Below are positions 46,232 to 54,829 of a stretch of 64,000 bases of DNA, piece after piece (positions within the stretch are counted from its first letter, which is position 1; each line of letters opens with the position of its first letter). The stretch spans positions 992,001 through 1,056,000 of the forward strand of contig NZ_QUOK01000001.1 in assembly GCF_003390325.1 (NCBI RefSeq), read 5' to 3'. The notes beneath the pieces were generated by a model. That model was not told the origin of the DNA and did no database searches. It saw nothing but the letters and a program-made list of their open reading frames with translations. A program made the translations under genes and the position numbers. The DNA is from Rhodohalobacter sp. SW132 (GTDB taxonomy: Bacteria; Bacteroidota; Rhodothermia; Balneolales; Balneolaceae).

Positions 46232-46960
46232 TTACACATCATCAGAGTTGATATCCACGGTAATCATAAACCCGTTGGTTCCGGATGATTCAAAGCTGTT
46301 TTCACCTTCATGATAGCCCTGAACTTCATTCGGCATCATTACGAATCCATCGTGGCGTGGTGCTCCCCAGTAGATAATATTCGTGAGAACTGCGGGCTCA
46401 TCGTTCATTGCGGTAGGCGGATGAATCAGCCGCATCTCAGCAGAGTTTCCGCCATCCAAAAGTGCGGTTGCGCGGGAATTATCAGCAGTCCATGTAATCG
46501 GTTTGTCTTCTTTTATTTCGAAAGAACGCCATTCAACCGGGACAAGGTGCTCAAGTACGGCAGCAATTCCGGCACGCTGTTCATCCGTAACCGAGGGATC
46601 AAAATGGATAACGGCCCAGTCCATCGTGCCATCTTCCCATCCTTCCCCGAGATCACCGGCAACCCAGTATGTAGCACCGGAAAGGTCGGTGTCACCATGA
46701 TGTCCCTCATTTACCTGCCAGGCGATGTTAAATTTGCAGTAGTGCTCCTCTTCCTCATCATGTGAGTGGCTGTGAGAAGCGGGTTCCATATTAAAGTAGC
46801 ATTGACAAAACATCGGGCAGGTGCAGGCTTCGATTGCAGTGGCGTTTAGCGACCATTCTGTTTGATGAACTTCCGGATGAGCTTCATCGGGCTGGTAAAT
46901 CAGAAATGCTGTTCCAAACAGAAGTATAACGAGAGATGCTGTAATTATGGTTCTGTACAT
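46232..46960 (-). CDS. DUF1326 domain exported protein
   Basis: The ATG at 46960 has a strong Shine-Dalgarno AAAGGAGG 9 bases upstream. The N-terminal hydrophobic helix (YRTIITASLVILLFGTAFLI) is a signal anchor. The Cys-rich motif of DUF1326, WSLNATAIEACTCPMFCQCYF, follows, then a His-rich insert (HSHSHDEEEEHYCKF) likely to bind metal. DUF1326 proteins are of unknown role. It is the last gene of a minus-strand run. Confidence 0.78.
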   Translation of the reverse strand: MYRTIITASLVILLFGTAFLIYQPDEAHPEVHQTEWSLNATAIEACTCPMFCQCYFNMEPASHSHSHDEEEEHYCKFNIAWQVNEGHHGDTDLSGATYWVAGDLGEGWEDGTMDWAVIHFDPSVTDEQRAGIAAVLEHLVPVEWRSFEIKEDKPITWTADNSRATALLDGGNSAEMRLIHPPTAMNDEPAVLTNIIYWGAPRHDGFVMMPNEVQGYHEGENSFESSGTNGFMITVDINSDDV

Positions 46961-47087
46961 GAGTAAACCTCCTTTAGAGCTGATCCGGCCGGAGGCTAAT
47001 ATTTTTGAATGGATAAACACCACCCGGCTCAGTCAGCTGCTTGATTAAAATTATATCTTGTACTCATGTAAGCTGAAAAGCGGGAAA

Positions 47088-47873
47088 TTATTTATCATAG
47101 TCACACGCGCATTTCACCAGTTCTTTAAAAAGCCGCCTCTGCCTCCTCACCTGGATCAGATACTCAGGATGCCACTGTACGCCGATCACATAATTGTATC
47201 CGGGATGCTCTAATGCCTGGTTTATCTCGGTATGCAGCTCACGGGCAACAAGCTTCACTCCTTCGCCGGGAGTGTCGATCGCCTGGTTGTGCAGTGCATT
47301 CACATTACAGACCGTAGTATTCAGAACCTCATGCAATTTTGATCCTTTTTCGATCTGGATTCTTTTTTTCGGGAAGATAGATGAGACTTGCGGGGTTTCC
47401 TCGTAATACCCGCTGATGTCCTGGTGAAGATTTCCCTGGAAGTGGACATTCATAAGCTGCATTCCGCGGCAGATGCCAAGTACCGGTTTATTCTCAGCCA
47501 GGGCATCGTGCAGCAGTGTAAGTTCCAGTTTATCACGATCTGTGTCGATTGGTGCAGATTTCGTATGCTGAAAATAACGGGCCAGCCAGTAGATTGGGAA
47601 AAACAGGATAGACAACACCCACTCAAAAATGGTGCGGCCGTCTTTCGCCAGCTTCGCTTTTTCAACTCTCTCCTGGCCATAACGGAGTGGCTCAACATCC
47701 GCCCCTCCGCCGATAATAAGGCCGTCAATTTCGGTGATCTCTGCAGGATTTTTCACGGTAATTCGCTGCGGTTTTCCACCAGCAAGACGAATAGAAAGCG
47801 CTGTAAATAACCATGCACCGGTCCCGCCTTCATCCGGGCCGGTAACTCCAATTACAGGTCGTTTACGAATCAT
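47088..47873 (-). CDS. Class I glutamine amidotransferase / gamma-glutamyl hydrolase-like (peptidase C26)
   Basis: A 261-residue protein of the PuuD/GATase-1 type. Nucleophile Cys135 in GICRGMQLMNVH; His235 and Glu237 in GVQWHPEYLI complete the triad; the oxyanion region is IIGGGADVEP (53-62). Unusual is an extra hydrophobic stretch at ~83-101 (FEWVLSILFFPIYWLARYF) that could dip into the membrane. The ATG overlaps the stop end of the amidoligase gene by 11 bases (translational coupling). The pair is a known neighbourhood type: a ligase adding an amine to a carboxylate and a hydrolase for gamma-glutamyl bonds. Confidence 0.86.
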   Translation of the reverse strand: MIRKRPVIGVTGPDEGGTGAWLFTALSIRLAGGKPQRITVKNPAEITEIDGLIIGGGADVEPLRYGQERVEKAKLAKDGRTIFEWVLSILFFPIYWLARYFQHTKSAPIDTDRDKLELTLLHDALAENKPVLGICRGMQLMNVHFQGNLHQDISGYYEETPQVSSIFPKKRIQIEKGSKLHEVLNTTVCNVNALHNQAIDTPGEGVKLVARELHTEINQALEHPGYNYVIGVQWHPEYLIQVRRQRRLFKELVKCACDYDK

Positions 47874-48870
47874 TTTTTACCCATCTGTCCATAAATTGAA
47901 TCCATTTCTGTTCAAATCGTATCAGTGTACCTTTCTTGATTTTAAACCATGCGCTGCAGTACTGGGAGAGCACCCTCTCATCATGAGCAAGCTTTTCAAC
48001 CAGTACCCAGCGGTTCCATTCATCGGCGAGTGTCCATCCCGGTTTTTCGATAGAGCAGTTCGGGAGCCTGTAGTGATAGGTGGGACGACTGCTGGTCAGA
48101 GTATCATCGAGCAGTTTGGATGTGTAATCGGGGTCGAGGTGCATAAAAACCGGCAGCATATCGAGCGGACGATTCCTGGAGTTTTCAAACCGAAAGTAAT
48201 CACGGATCAATCCCCGGAGGTCCGGAGTGTAACTTTCATTTAAAATCAGATTCAGGTATTCCTCTTTATACTCATTGATATAGGGAGTAAGGCGCCGGCT
48301 GATATTGATGTTGGCATCTTTACGAATCCAGGGGTCCAGCAATACATATGCACGTAGATGATTCAGAAGGCTTTTGGGTGAATCGTCTGGAATTTCAGGG
48401 TTGATGTGCAGGCCAAATGCATAAAAAACAGAACTGCCTGTACCCTTCGCCTTCCATATACGTAGTTCATCAAGCAGCCGGTTGAGCTGTTCCATTTCTG
48501 ACAGCCGCACGGGAGGAGTGATAATTTCGAAGGGGACGACTGAAGAAGCCATCTGCTTAAGGCGTTCTTCAATTGTAGCAAGATTTTTAAATGATTTGAT
48601 ATGAATGCCGATCGTGTCCAGGTACGATTCATACTTTTTATCCCGAAGTAACTGCGCATCCAGTTCCAGCTGGAACAGTCCTAAAGTGGTATCCACCACC
48701 AAATGCTTATAGGTGCTCACCCGCTGGATCGTTCCGCCGTACAAATCCTGGATCACACCGGCAGCATCCGACATCTCCACACCTGTAAACTCAAATTCAT
48801 ACCCTGCCGATCGTTCATCTCCGGCAGGATTTGTTGTAACAGGAGGTTGGTTAAATGCCTGTTTGGCCAT
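47863..48870 (-). CDS. Amidoligase family protein (Amidoligase_2)
   Basis: A 335-residue protein of the COOH-NH2 ligase group related to glutamine synthetase. Family landmarks: GYEFEFTGVE at the start (Glu residues of metal binding), VVPFEIITPPVRLSEMEQLN (characteristic 'EI(I/V)(T/S)PP' block), FGLHINPEIPDD (the G-x-H-x-N/H motif) and SLLNHLRAYVLLDPWIR. The likely reaction is ATP-driven amide formation on a glutamate-type carboxylate. No signal peptide. It overlaps the amidotransferase gene by 11 bases; these two form one unit. Substrate unknown; related enzymes are thought to modify peptides or make small gamma-glutamyl metabolites. Confidence 0.84.
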   Translation of the reverse strand: MAKQAFNQPPVTTNPAGDERSAGYEFEFTGVEMSDAAGVIQDLYGGTIQRVSTYKHLVVDTTLGLFQLELDAQLLRDKKYESYLDTIGIHIKSFKNLATIEERLKQMASSVVPFEIITPPVRLSEMEQLNRLLDELRIWKAKGTGSSVFYAFGLHINPEIPDDSPKSLLNHLRAYVLLDPWIRKDANINISRRLTPYINEYKEEYLNLILNESYTPDLRGLIRDYFRFENSRNRPLDMLPVFMHLDPDYTSKLLDDTLTSSRPTYHYRLPNCSIEKPGWTLADEWNRWVLVEKLAHDERVLSQYCSAWFKIKKGTLIRFEQKWIQFMDRWVKNDS

Positions 48871-49178
48871 TTTCTTTCAAACGTTCAGTTAATCGGTTTT
48901 TGCAGATGGATATTATGTATGAATTACTAAAGGCATGAACGTCAATACACTGCAAGAAATTCAATAGCTAAAAAAATAAATCAGATGTAAGTTGTTTTGA
49001 TGGGTATTCGATCAGTATCAAATAGAAAAACTTTATACTGATTTGTGTGGAATCAATTCTTTCCAGATTATCTTGTATTGCACACGTCAGCTCCAAAGGA
49101 GCGCCGGTCAAAAACATCGTGCAACGCGCGATGACATTTAAAGAATCCAATTCTTAAAATCAGAAAAACTGAACGAAT
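48871..49178. other. 308-bp intergenic region
   Basis: No gene seen. GCTCCAAAGGAGC at about 49090-49102 is a short hairpin, and GTGCAACGCGCGATGACATTT follows nearby, similar to dispersed repeats in Bacteroidota. An open frame of 60 residues on the minus strand crosses this and is rejected. Confidence 0.35.
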
Positions 49179-49415
49179 TTAGTGGCAGTGCTGATGCGCA
49201 TCAGACCATACAGTTCCGGGAGGGCAATCGACGGGACTTCCGCCTCCGAATAGTGACATGGCAACCAGGATCAAAACAATAAAGACGACTGCAGCTACGC
49301 CGATCATTGCTATTTTTGATGAACGTCCGGCTTCATCATTTTTCTGGCAGCAATTTTTATACTTTTTCCCGCTTCCGCAGTGGCACGGTTCATTACGTTT
49401 TGGTCGGTCAGCCAT
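49179..49415 (-). CDS. SEC-C zinc-binding motif small membrane protein
   Basis: A 78-residue protein. The SEC-C zinc knuckle is in front: EPCHCGSGKKYKNCC (residues ~10-23; C-x-C...C-C). A single transmembrane helix follows (IAMIGVAAVVFIVLILVAMS), then a Cys/His tail (VDCPPGTVWSDAHQHCH). SEC-C is best known from SecA's C-terminus. Role not known. It lies between the amidoligase and the DgcA-like gene on the same strand. Confidence 0.85.
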   Translation of the reverse strand: MADRPKRNEPCHCGSGKKYKNCCQKNDEAGRSSKIAMIGVAAVVFIVLILVAMSLFGGGSPVDCPPGTVWSDAHQHCH

Positions 49416-49488
49416 AATCTTCTAATTCTGTTTAATGAAAGTATTGGATAAAATGCGCAAGATTGTATCCAAGTACAAAGCAATACTT

Positions 49489-50463
49489 TTATCCCCAGAG
49501 TTCAGGCGAGAAGGGGTGAATTCCGTTCTCATCAAAATGAAGCGGGTGATCGCGGTCTTCAGCCAGCAGGAGCGGCCCGTCGAGATCCACGATTTCAACT
49601 CCTTGTGCAACAAGGAGCGCCGGCGCCATGGCAAGTGAACTCCCAACCATGCAGCCCACCATTATTGAATATCCTTCCTTTATGGCGGCATCACGCAGGG
49701 CGAGAGCTTCGGTCAGACCGCCCGTTTTATCAAGTTTGATGTTGACCATGTCGTAGCGGTCTTTTAGTGCCGGAAGACTTTGACGATCGTGGCACGATTC
49801 ATCTGCACAAACCGGCAGAGGTCGTTCGATCTCTTCAAGAAGTGCGTCATCACTGGCGGGCAGCGGTTGTTCCACCATTTTTACCCCGAGACGGAGCAGG
49901 TGGGGTGCCAGCTCTTTGTAGACATCAGCAGTCCAGCCCTCATTTGCATCTACAATTATATCAGATTTTGGTGCGCCCTTTCTTACGGCTTCGAGGCGGG
50001 GCATATCATCCGGCGTTCCCAGTTTAATTTTTAACAGCGGGCGAAACGAATGTTTTTTGGCCGCCGCCTGCATTCGTTCGGGAGTGTCGAGCGATAGCGT
50101 GAAAGCGGTAATTTGCGGAATTGGTTTTTCAAGGCCGGCAAGCTGCCATACCCTTAAATTTTTGGATTTTGCTTCGAGGTCCCATAGAGCGCAATCAACC
50201 ACATTCCGTGCAGCTCCGGCCGGCAACAGATCCTGGAGATCAGTGCGTGTAAACATTGACGGCAGAGATTGAATCTGTTCGGTAACGCTCTGCAGTGTTT
50301 CATCATAACGGGAATATGGAACGCACTCACCCCTCCCGATGATGCCATCTGCTGTGATTTCTGCGGTTAATACTTCGGCATGCGTTCTGGAACCGCGTGC
50401 AATGGTAAAAACTTCAGCGAGCGGAAAAGAATCTGTCCATACGTTAACCTGAAAGTTTGCCAT
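49489..50463 (-). CDS. dgcA: Enolase superfamily dipeptide epimerase-like (DgcA-like)
   Basis: A 324-residue enzyme of the muconate-lactonising/dipeptide-epimerase type. Acid-base lysine in LLKIKLGTPD (K145-I-K147), metal ligands Asp172 (IVDANEGWT), Glu198 (MVEQPL), Asp221 (CADES), and second lysine K243/K246 in NIKLDKTGG. Such enzymes epimerise L-Ala-D/L-Glu; the paralogue DgcA racemises N-acetyl-D-glutamate. It is coupled (TAATG, one-base overlap) to the DUF1611 gene, which is the DgcN partner in the marine-bacterial D-glutamate pathway as I recall it. Substrate assignment is inferred from this pairing. Confidence 0.82.
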   Translation of the reverse strand: MANFQVNVWTDSFPLAEVFTIARGSRTHAEVLTAEITADGIIGRGECVPYSRYDETLQSVTEQIQSLPSMFTRTDLQDLLPAGAARNVVDCALWDLEAKSKNLRVWQLAGLEKPIPQITAFTLSLDTPERMQAAAKKHSFRPLLKIKLGTPDDMPRLEAVRKGAPKSDIIVDANEGWTADVYKELAPHLLRLGVKMVEQPLPASDDALLEEIERPLPVCADESCHDRQSLPALKDRYDMVNIKLDKTGGLTEALALRDAAIKEGYSIMVGCMVGSSLAMAPALLVAQGVEIVDLDGPLLLAEDRDHPLHFDENGIHPFSPELWG

Positions 50464-51464
50464 TAAATCTCCTCAAGTGCATCTACAAGACGCCCGGCAC
50501 CGTGGCGGTATGGATCAACAGTGGGAAGTCCCATCCGGGATTCAACTTCTGCCAGGTATTCATTCGCCTCCTCATCAGAAAGAGCGGCTGTGTTAATCGA
50601 GATGCCTGTAACTTTGCAGTTACCGTTCACAATTTTAGCCATCTCCAGTGAGAGGTCCCGCAGGGCTTCGAGTGAGGGAAGCTTGTAACCGGGAATTCCG
50701 CGCATATGCTCACGGGTCGGTTCATGACATAAAACGAGAGCGTCCGGCTGCCCCCCGTGAATAAGTGCGAGTGTTACCCCGGAAAAGGATACATGGAATA
50801 GTGAACCCTGTCCTTCAATAAGGTCCCAGTGATCGTCATCGTTGTCGGGCGTGAGCCATTCAATCGAACCGGCCATAAAATCGGCTGCAACTGCATCCAG
50901 CGGCACGCCTTCTCCGGTGATCAAAATTCCGGTTTGTCCGGTGGCACGGAAATCTACATTCATCTCGCGTTTTTTCATCTCTCGCTCCATCGCAAGTGCG
51001 GTATACATTTTCCCAACAGAGCAGTCAGTACCCACGGCGAGACACCGTTTTCCGCTTCGCTTTTCACCGGTGGCGATCGGGTATTCGTGCTGAGGCACGC
51101 GTACATCAATCAGCTGTCGGTTGAGTTTACCCGCTTTTTCTGCCAGAACCGGATCATTACGGAGCAGTTTATGCAGTCCGGACGCGAGATCAAATCCTTT
51201 ATCAAGAGCTTCCAGCATGATCTCTTTCCATGATTCGGAGATCAAACCTCCGCGATTTGCCACCCCGATGATCATCGTTTCAGCTCCGGCCTCTTTCGCT
51301 TCATCCAGCGTCATATCGGGAAGGCCGAGATCGCCTTTACAGCCGGGTAGCCTCAGCTGGCCAATTGCATATTCGGGTCGCCAGTCACGGACGCCTTTGG
51401 CAACTTTTACAGCAAGCTGGTCGTGGGCATCCCCTAAAAAAAGTAAATATGGGGTTTTAATCAT
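50463..51464 (-). CDS. dgcN: DUF1611 family protein (DgcN-like N-acetyltransferase)
   Basis: A 333-residue protein of the DUF1611 family. A P-loop-like motif AVGTDCSVGKMYTALAME is at 143-160, and the family's N-terminal KGVRDWRPEYAIGQLRLPGC and LITGEGVPLDAVAADFMAGS blocks are readable. DgcN is thought to N-acetylate D-glutamate before racemisation by DgcA; other members have been called NAD-dependent or unknown. The stop overlaps the epimerase start by one base. Upstream 800 bp are repeat-filled with no gene. Confidence 0.8.
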   Translation of the reverse strand: MIKTPYLLFLGDAHDQLAVKVAKGVRDWRPEYAIGQLRLPGCKGDLGLPDMTLDEAKEAGAETMIIGVANRGGLISESWKEIMLEALDKGFDLASGLHKLLRNDPVLAEKAGKLNRQLIDVRVPQHEYPIATGEKRSGKRCLAVGTDCSVGKMYTALAMEREMKKREMNVDFRATGQTGILITGEGVPLDAVAADFMAGSIEWLTPDNDDDHWDLIEGQGSLFHVSFSGVTLALIHGGQPDALVLCHEPTREHMRGIPGYKLPSLEALRDLSLEMAKIVNGNCKVTGISINTAALSDEEANEYLAEVESRMGLPTVDPYRHGAGRLVDALEEI

Positions 51465-51600
51465 TTCGTGCAGAGTGTTTAAAGGTAACAGGTTAAGCCG
51501 CTAATGATAGGAATAAAACGATCAACTTCCCACTTCAAGGCCGATCTCATTGAGCTGATTTACCGAAAAACCTGACTTTGATTGTTGAATTTTAAAAACA

Positions 51601-51840
51601 AAAGTCCCCCTTAAAAAGAGGGTGTGAGGAAATACTTAATCAAAGATATCGGCCATTTATTTTTACCACGAAGACGCAAAGCCACGAGGGTACACGAAGT
51701 GTAACAAAATCAAATTACTAGCCTTCGTGATTCTTCGTGTCATCGTGACTTCGTGGCCAAATTGAAGGAGTTTTTTTAATGCTTGTTGATTTATTTTCTC
51801 ACAGCCTCAAAAAAGGGGAATGAGGGGAATGAGGGGGATG
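51601..51840. repeat. Palindromic element carrying a nested ACCACGAAG element
   Basis: AAAGTCCCCCTTAAAAAGAG and GGTGTGAGGAAAT on the left (51601-51633) against the inverse TTTATTTTCTCACAGCCTC and AAAAAAGGGG on the right (51790-51816). Between them lies a second, ~90-bp inverted repeat (51666-51757): CCACGAAGACGCAAAGCCACG against TTCGTGTCATCGTGACTTCG and TGG. No gene. Confidence 0.7.
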
Positions 51841-51878
51841 TTCATCAGAGTATGGAAAAATTCGATGGACACCCCTCT

Positions 51879-52121
51879 AAATCTCCCCTTGTTAGGGGTT
51901 GTGAGTAAATTATTTTCCAAAGAAAATGCATGTAAATAAAAGAAGAGTTCTGCCATTTTCATAGCTCTCAGGCTTTCTGACCCACCCCCGTCCCCTCCCT
52001 ATCGCGCCCTAACGGGACTTGATATGGAGGGGAGCTTCAATACAAGCTTCTACACCGTAAAAAAAATATTGCCAACGAAGTAGAGTGTAAATTCTCACAA
52101 CCTCGTTAGGGGAGACTTAAT
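51879..52121. repeat. 243-bp inverted element adjoining the one above
   Basis: Left arm AAATCTCCCCTTGTTAGG and GGTTGTGAGTAAATTATT (51879-51914); right arm is its inverse at 52086-52121 (ATTCTCACAACCTCGTTAGG, GGAGACTTA). Within: GTGAGTAAATTATTTTCC and AAAGAAAATGC match the 23526-23566 stretch, and 51982-52024 is the inverse of the module at 22081. No gene is contained. Confidence 0.7.
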
Positions 52122-52281
52122 ACCTAATAAAGGACATTATTTAGGAATCGAAGTGAGGTGAAAAAGACTGATCGATCAGAACCGTCAAAATTTCGTTACG
52201 GGTTGATTCAATCTTTGTATACTAAAGATCTGAACTTCGAATAAAGCTGAATCAAAAGATTAATACTAAATATTCTCCCTC

Positions 52282-53853
52282 ATGCACGGAAAAAAGAGAT
52301 ACATCCTGATTCTCCCATTTCTGCTGATTCTCTTAACTGTGAATTTTTACCCGGAATCCAATCATCAAAATTCGGATGTGAATACGGTTAGCATCACTAT
52401 TGATCTCTCATCGGAACAGCAAACGATTCATGGATTTGGAGCCTCAGATGCGTGGAGCACCCAATTTGTAGGTAAAAACTGGCCGCTGGAAAAGAGAGAG
52501 CAGATTGCGGATTACCTGTTTAGCCGGGAAACTGACCGGGATGGAAATCCGGAGGGGATTGGCCTTTCGATCTGGAGATTTAACATCGGCGGAGGAAGTG
52601 CGGCCCAGGGTGAGGAGAGTAAAATCAGCGATGAATGGAGACGGGCGGAAGGATTTTTGCAGGATGATTTCAGCTACGATTGGTCACAGCAGTCGGGTCA
52701 GCAGTGGTTTTTGCAGGCAGCAAAAGAGCGCGGTACTGAAACATTTATCGGGTTTTCAAACAGCCCGCCGGTTCAGCTTACACGCAATGGGCGGGCCAAC
52801 GGTGAAGGCGGAAGCTCCGCAAATCTTGCCGAAGAGTACTACAGTGATTACGCTGAATTTCTTGGAAATGTGGTTCAATATTTTGAAGAAGAAGGGATAT
52901 CGTTTCACTCCATCAGCCCTATGAATGAGCCGCAATGGGACTGGGCTGAAGGAAATAACCAGGAAGGGAGCCGGTGGCAGAACCATGAAATTGCCGGAGT
53001 TGTACGTGCAATTGATAGCCATTTTACGGAGGAGGGAATCCAAACGAAAATTGAGATACCGGAAGCAGCGCAGATCAATTTTCTATATTCTGACGGCCCC
53101 GACGGGCGCGGGCACCAGCTCGATTATTTCTGGGGTGATGAGGAGACTCGAATCGACGATCTGACGAAATTATCTCCAACGGTAGCAGCCCATAGTTACT
53201 TTACCACATGGCCGGTATCCGACTTGATCCGCCATCGCAAAGCACTTCGTGATAATATAAATGCGATGGACAACCCGCCCGAACTCTGGATGAGCGAATA
53301 TTGTATTCTGGAAGATAATGAAGAGGTGCAGGGTCCGGGAAGGGATACCGGGATGGATCCGGCGCTCTACATGGCCCGTGTGATGCATTATGAGCTGACC
53401 ATCACAAACTCAGCAACATGGCAATGGTGGCTCGGCGTGAGTCCATACGATTACAACGACGGACTGGTTTACATTGATCACGACAAATATGATGGCCAGG
53501 TGTACGATTCGAAAAAATTGTGGGTGATGGGAAACTTCAGCCGGTTTATCCGTCCGGGTGCAGTTCGTCTGGATCTATCAACAGACGATGGACTTACCGA
53601 GGAGGAGCGCGCTGAACAGGTGATGGTTTCTGCCTACAAAAACATCGATGGAAGTATCGTTACTGTTGCGATAAATTATTCCGAAGAGGAAAGGGTCCTT
53701 CAGGTAAAGACCGAAAATGGCGACGGGCAACCTTTAGAACAGACGGTATATACCACTTCATCACGCCACAACCTGGAGATTACAAATTCCGGCGATTCCG
53801 ATAGCCGTATACAACTTCCTGCCCGTTCTGTAGTAACACTTTTTATGGATTGA
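52282..53853 (+). CDS. Glycoside hydrolase family 30-like exported enzyme
   Basis: A 523-residue secreted glycosidase with a signal anchor (RYILILPFLLILLTVNFYP). The opening TIHGFGASDAWSTQFVG and FGASD are typical for GH30. Acid/base Glu216 in SPMNEPQWDW and nucleophile Glu339 in WMSEYCIL make the catalytic pair; the last ~100 residues are a beta-sandwich that usually follows the barrel. GH30 includes beta-1,6-galactanases, xylanases and glucosidases; which one is not readable. It stands with promoter in a repeat-rich 800-bp region. Confidence 0.88.
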   Translation: MHGKKRYILILPFLLILLTVNFYPESNHQNSDVNTVSITIDLSSEQQTIHGFGASDAWSTQFVGKNWPLEKREQIADYLFSRETDRDGNPEGIGLSIWRFNIGGGSAAQGEESKISDEWRRAEGFLQDDFSYDWSQQSGQQWFLQAAKERGTETFIGFSNSPPVQLTRNGRANGEGGSSANLAEEYYSDYAEFLGNVVQYFEEEGISFHSISPMNEPQWDWAEGNNQEGSRWQNHEIAGVVRAIDSHFTEEGIQTKIEIPEAAQINFLYSDGPDGRGHQLDYFWGDEETRIDDLTKLSPTVAAHSYFTTWPVSDLIRHRKALRDNINAMDNPPELWMSEYCILEDNEEVQGPGRDTGMDPALYMARVMHYELTITNSATWQWWLGVSPYDYNDGLVYIDHDKYDGQVYDSKKLWVMGNFSRFIRPGAVRLDLSTDDGLTEEERAEQVMVSAYKNIDGSIVTVAINYSEEERVLQVKTENGDGQPLEQTVYTTSSRHNLEITNSGDSDSRIQLPARSVVTLFMD

Positions 53854-53949
53854 GTGATGCATTACAAGAAAAATTAATGGCATTAAATCTCTGATTTTTG
53901 CATAATCATTCAGAGAGAGGTTTAAATACCAATAAGAGACAAAAGATTT

Positions 53950-54408
53950 ATGCAAGTTGAGATTACGACAGATCTAAAATTAAAAACGTTTTACCGCTCC
54001 GGCCTGATTCTACTGTTTTTCCTGATAACGATCCTTTTAAGTCTTCAAAACATAAATAGACCGATATTTGGATTTTACCTCCCTGATTTAGTTACAGGCC
54101 TTTTATCCGGGCTGGCAACGGGTGCATTCGTGGCGGGACTATTTTCACCGCGCTTTCCTGTAATCGTACTGGATGAAGACGGGATCTCAACAAAAAACAG
54201 TCTTTGGGATCAGTCCGCAAAATGGGATCGGCTGAGAAATCTGTCCCTCCATACCAATAAAATCGTGATAACCTACAACCAAACCGGCGCAAGCGATACG
54301 ATTCGGATACCGTGGCTTCTGCAAAAGAAATTAGATGAAATCGATGAAGCGATATCCCACTTTAGCAGTCTGCACAATCTGCAGTATTACTCAAAACGGA
54401 CTATATGA
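53950..54408 (+). CDS. Membrane-anchored hypothetical protein
   Basis: Length 152 residues. Two transmembrane helices (SGLILLFFLITILLSL and LVTGLLSGLATGAFVAGLF) followed by a cytoplasmic beta-type domain with VIVLDEDGISTKNSLWDQ and KIVITYNQTGAS, like a small PH-like domain of bacterial membrane proteins. I do not recognise a named family. It is the first of three membrane-protein genes on the plus strand. Confidence 0.65.
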   Translation: MQVEITTDLKLKTFYRSGLILLFFLITILLSLQNINRPIFGFYLPDLVTGLLSGLATGAFVAGLFSPRFPVIVLDEDGISTKNSLWDQSAKWDRLRNLSLHTNKIVITYNQTGASDTIRIPWLLQKKLDEIDEAISHFSSLHNLQYYSKRTI

Positions 54409-54424
54409 TTGACGGAGAAAAACC

Positions 54425-54829
54425 ATGCTGTCTGAAGAGGTATTAAAGCAATTTTTTGATGAGCACTTTAAGAAATCATCCGGGCTTTTTCTTTACAAAG
54501 ATAAACAGTTGCTGAAACAGAAAGATTATTCGGGATTCGCAGAACATCAGCTGAAAAAATCACGCACTATTTTCAGGGGCGCAATGCTGGCCTCTGTAGG
54601 ACTATTCACCTTCGGTTTACTCTATTTTTTCGCATACATGACGGCCCCTAAAGCCGATTCCTTCAATCTTTATATTTCATTCGCGTACATCATCGGGGCA
54701 CTCACTTCATTAACTTTCTCTGTAAAAGAGCATTACAGCATCAAAACCTCAATGAATCTGCTTCTGATGATTCTTGATGCGGAGAAAGCCACTGAACCTG
54801 ATGGTGTTCAGGTTTTGGAAAGTCAATGA
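54425..54829 (+). CDS. Two-helix membrane hypothetical protein
   Basis: Length 134 residues. A charged N-terminus (EEVLKQFFDEHFKKSSG), then two membrane helices (FRGAMLASVGLFTFGLLYFF and LYISFAYIIGALTSLTF), and a cytoplasmic tail. GGAG occurs ~10 bases before the start. No family recognised. It overlaps the next gene by 4 bases (ATGA), which means translational coupling. Confidence 0.65.
   Translation: MLSEEVLKQFFDEHFKKSSGLFLYKDKQLLKQKDYSGFAEHQLKKSRTIFRGAMLASVGLFTFGLLYFFAYMTAPKADSFNLYISFAYIIGALTSLTFSVKEHYSIKTSMNLLLMILDAEKATEPDGVQVLESQ

Noticed and set aside
48968-49150. 60-residue frame on the minus strand
   Set aside because: It crosses a short hairpin repeat and shows no recognisable motif or ribosome-binding site.
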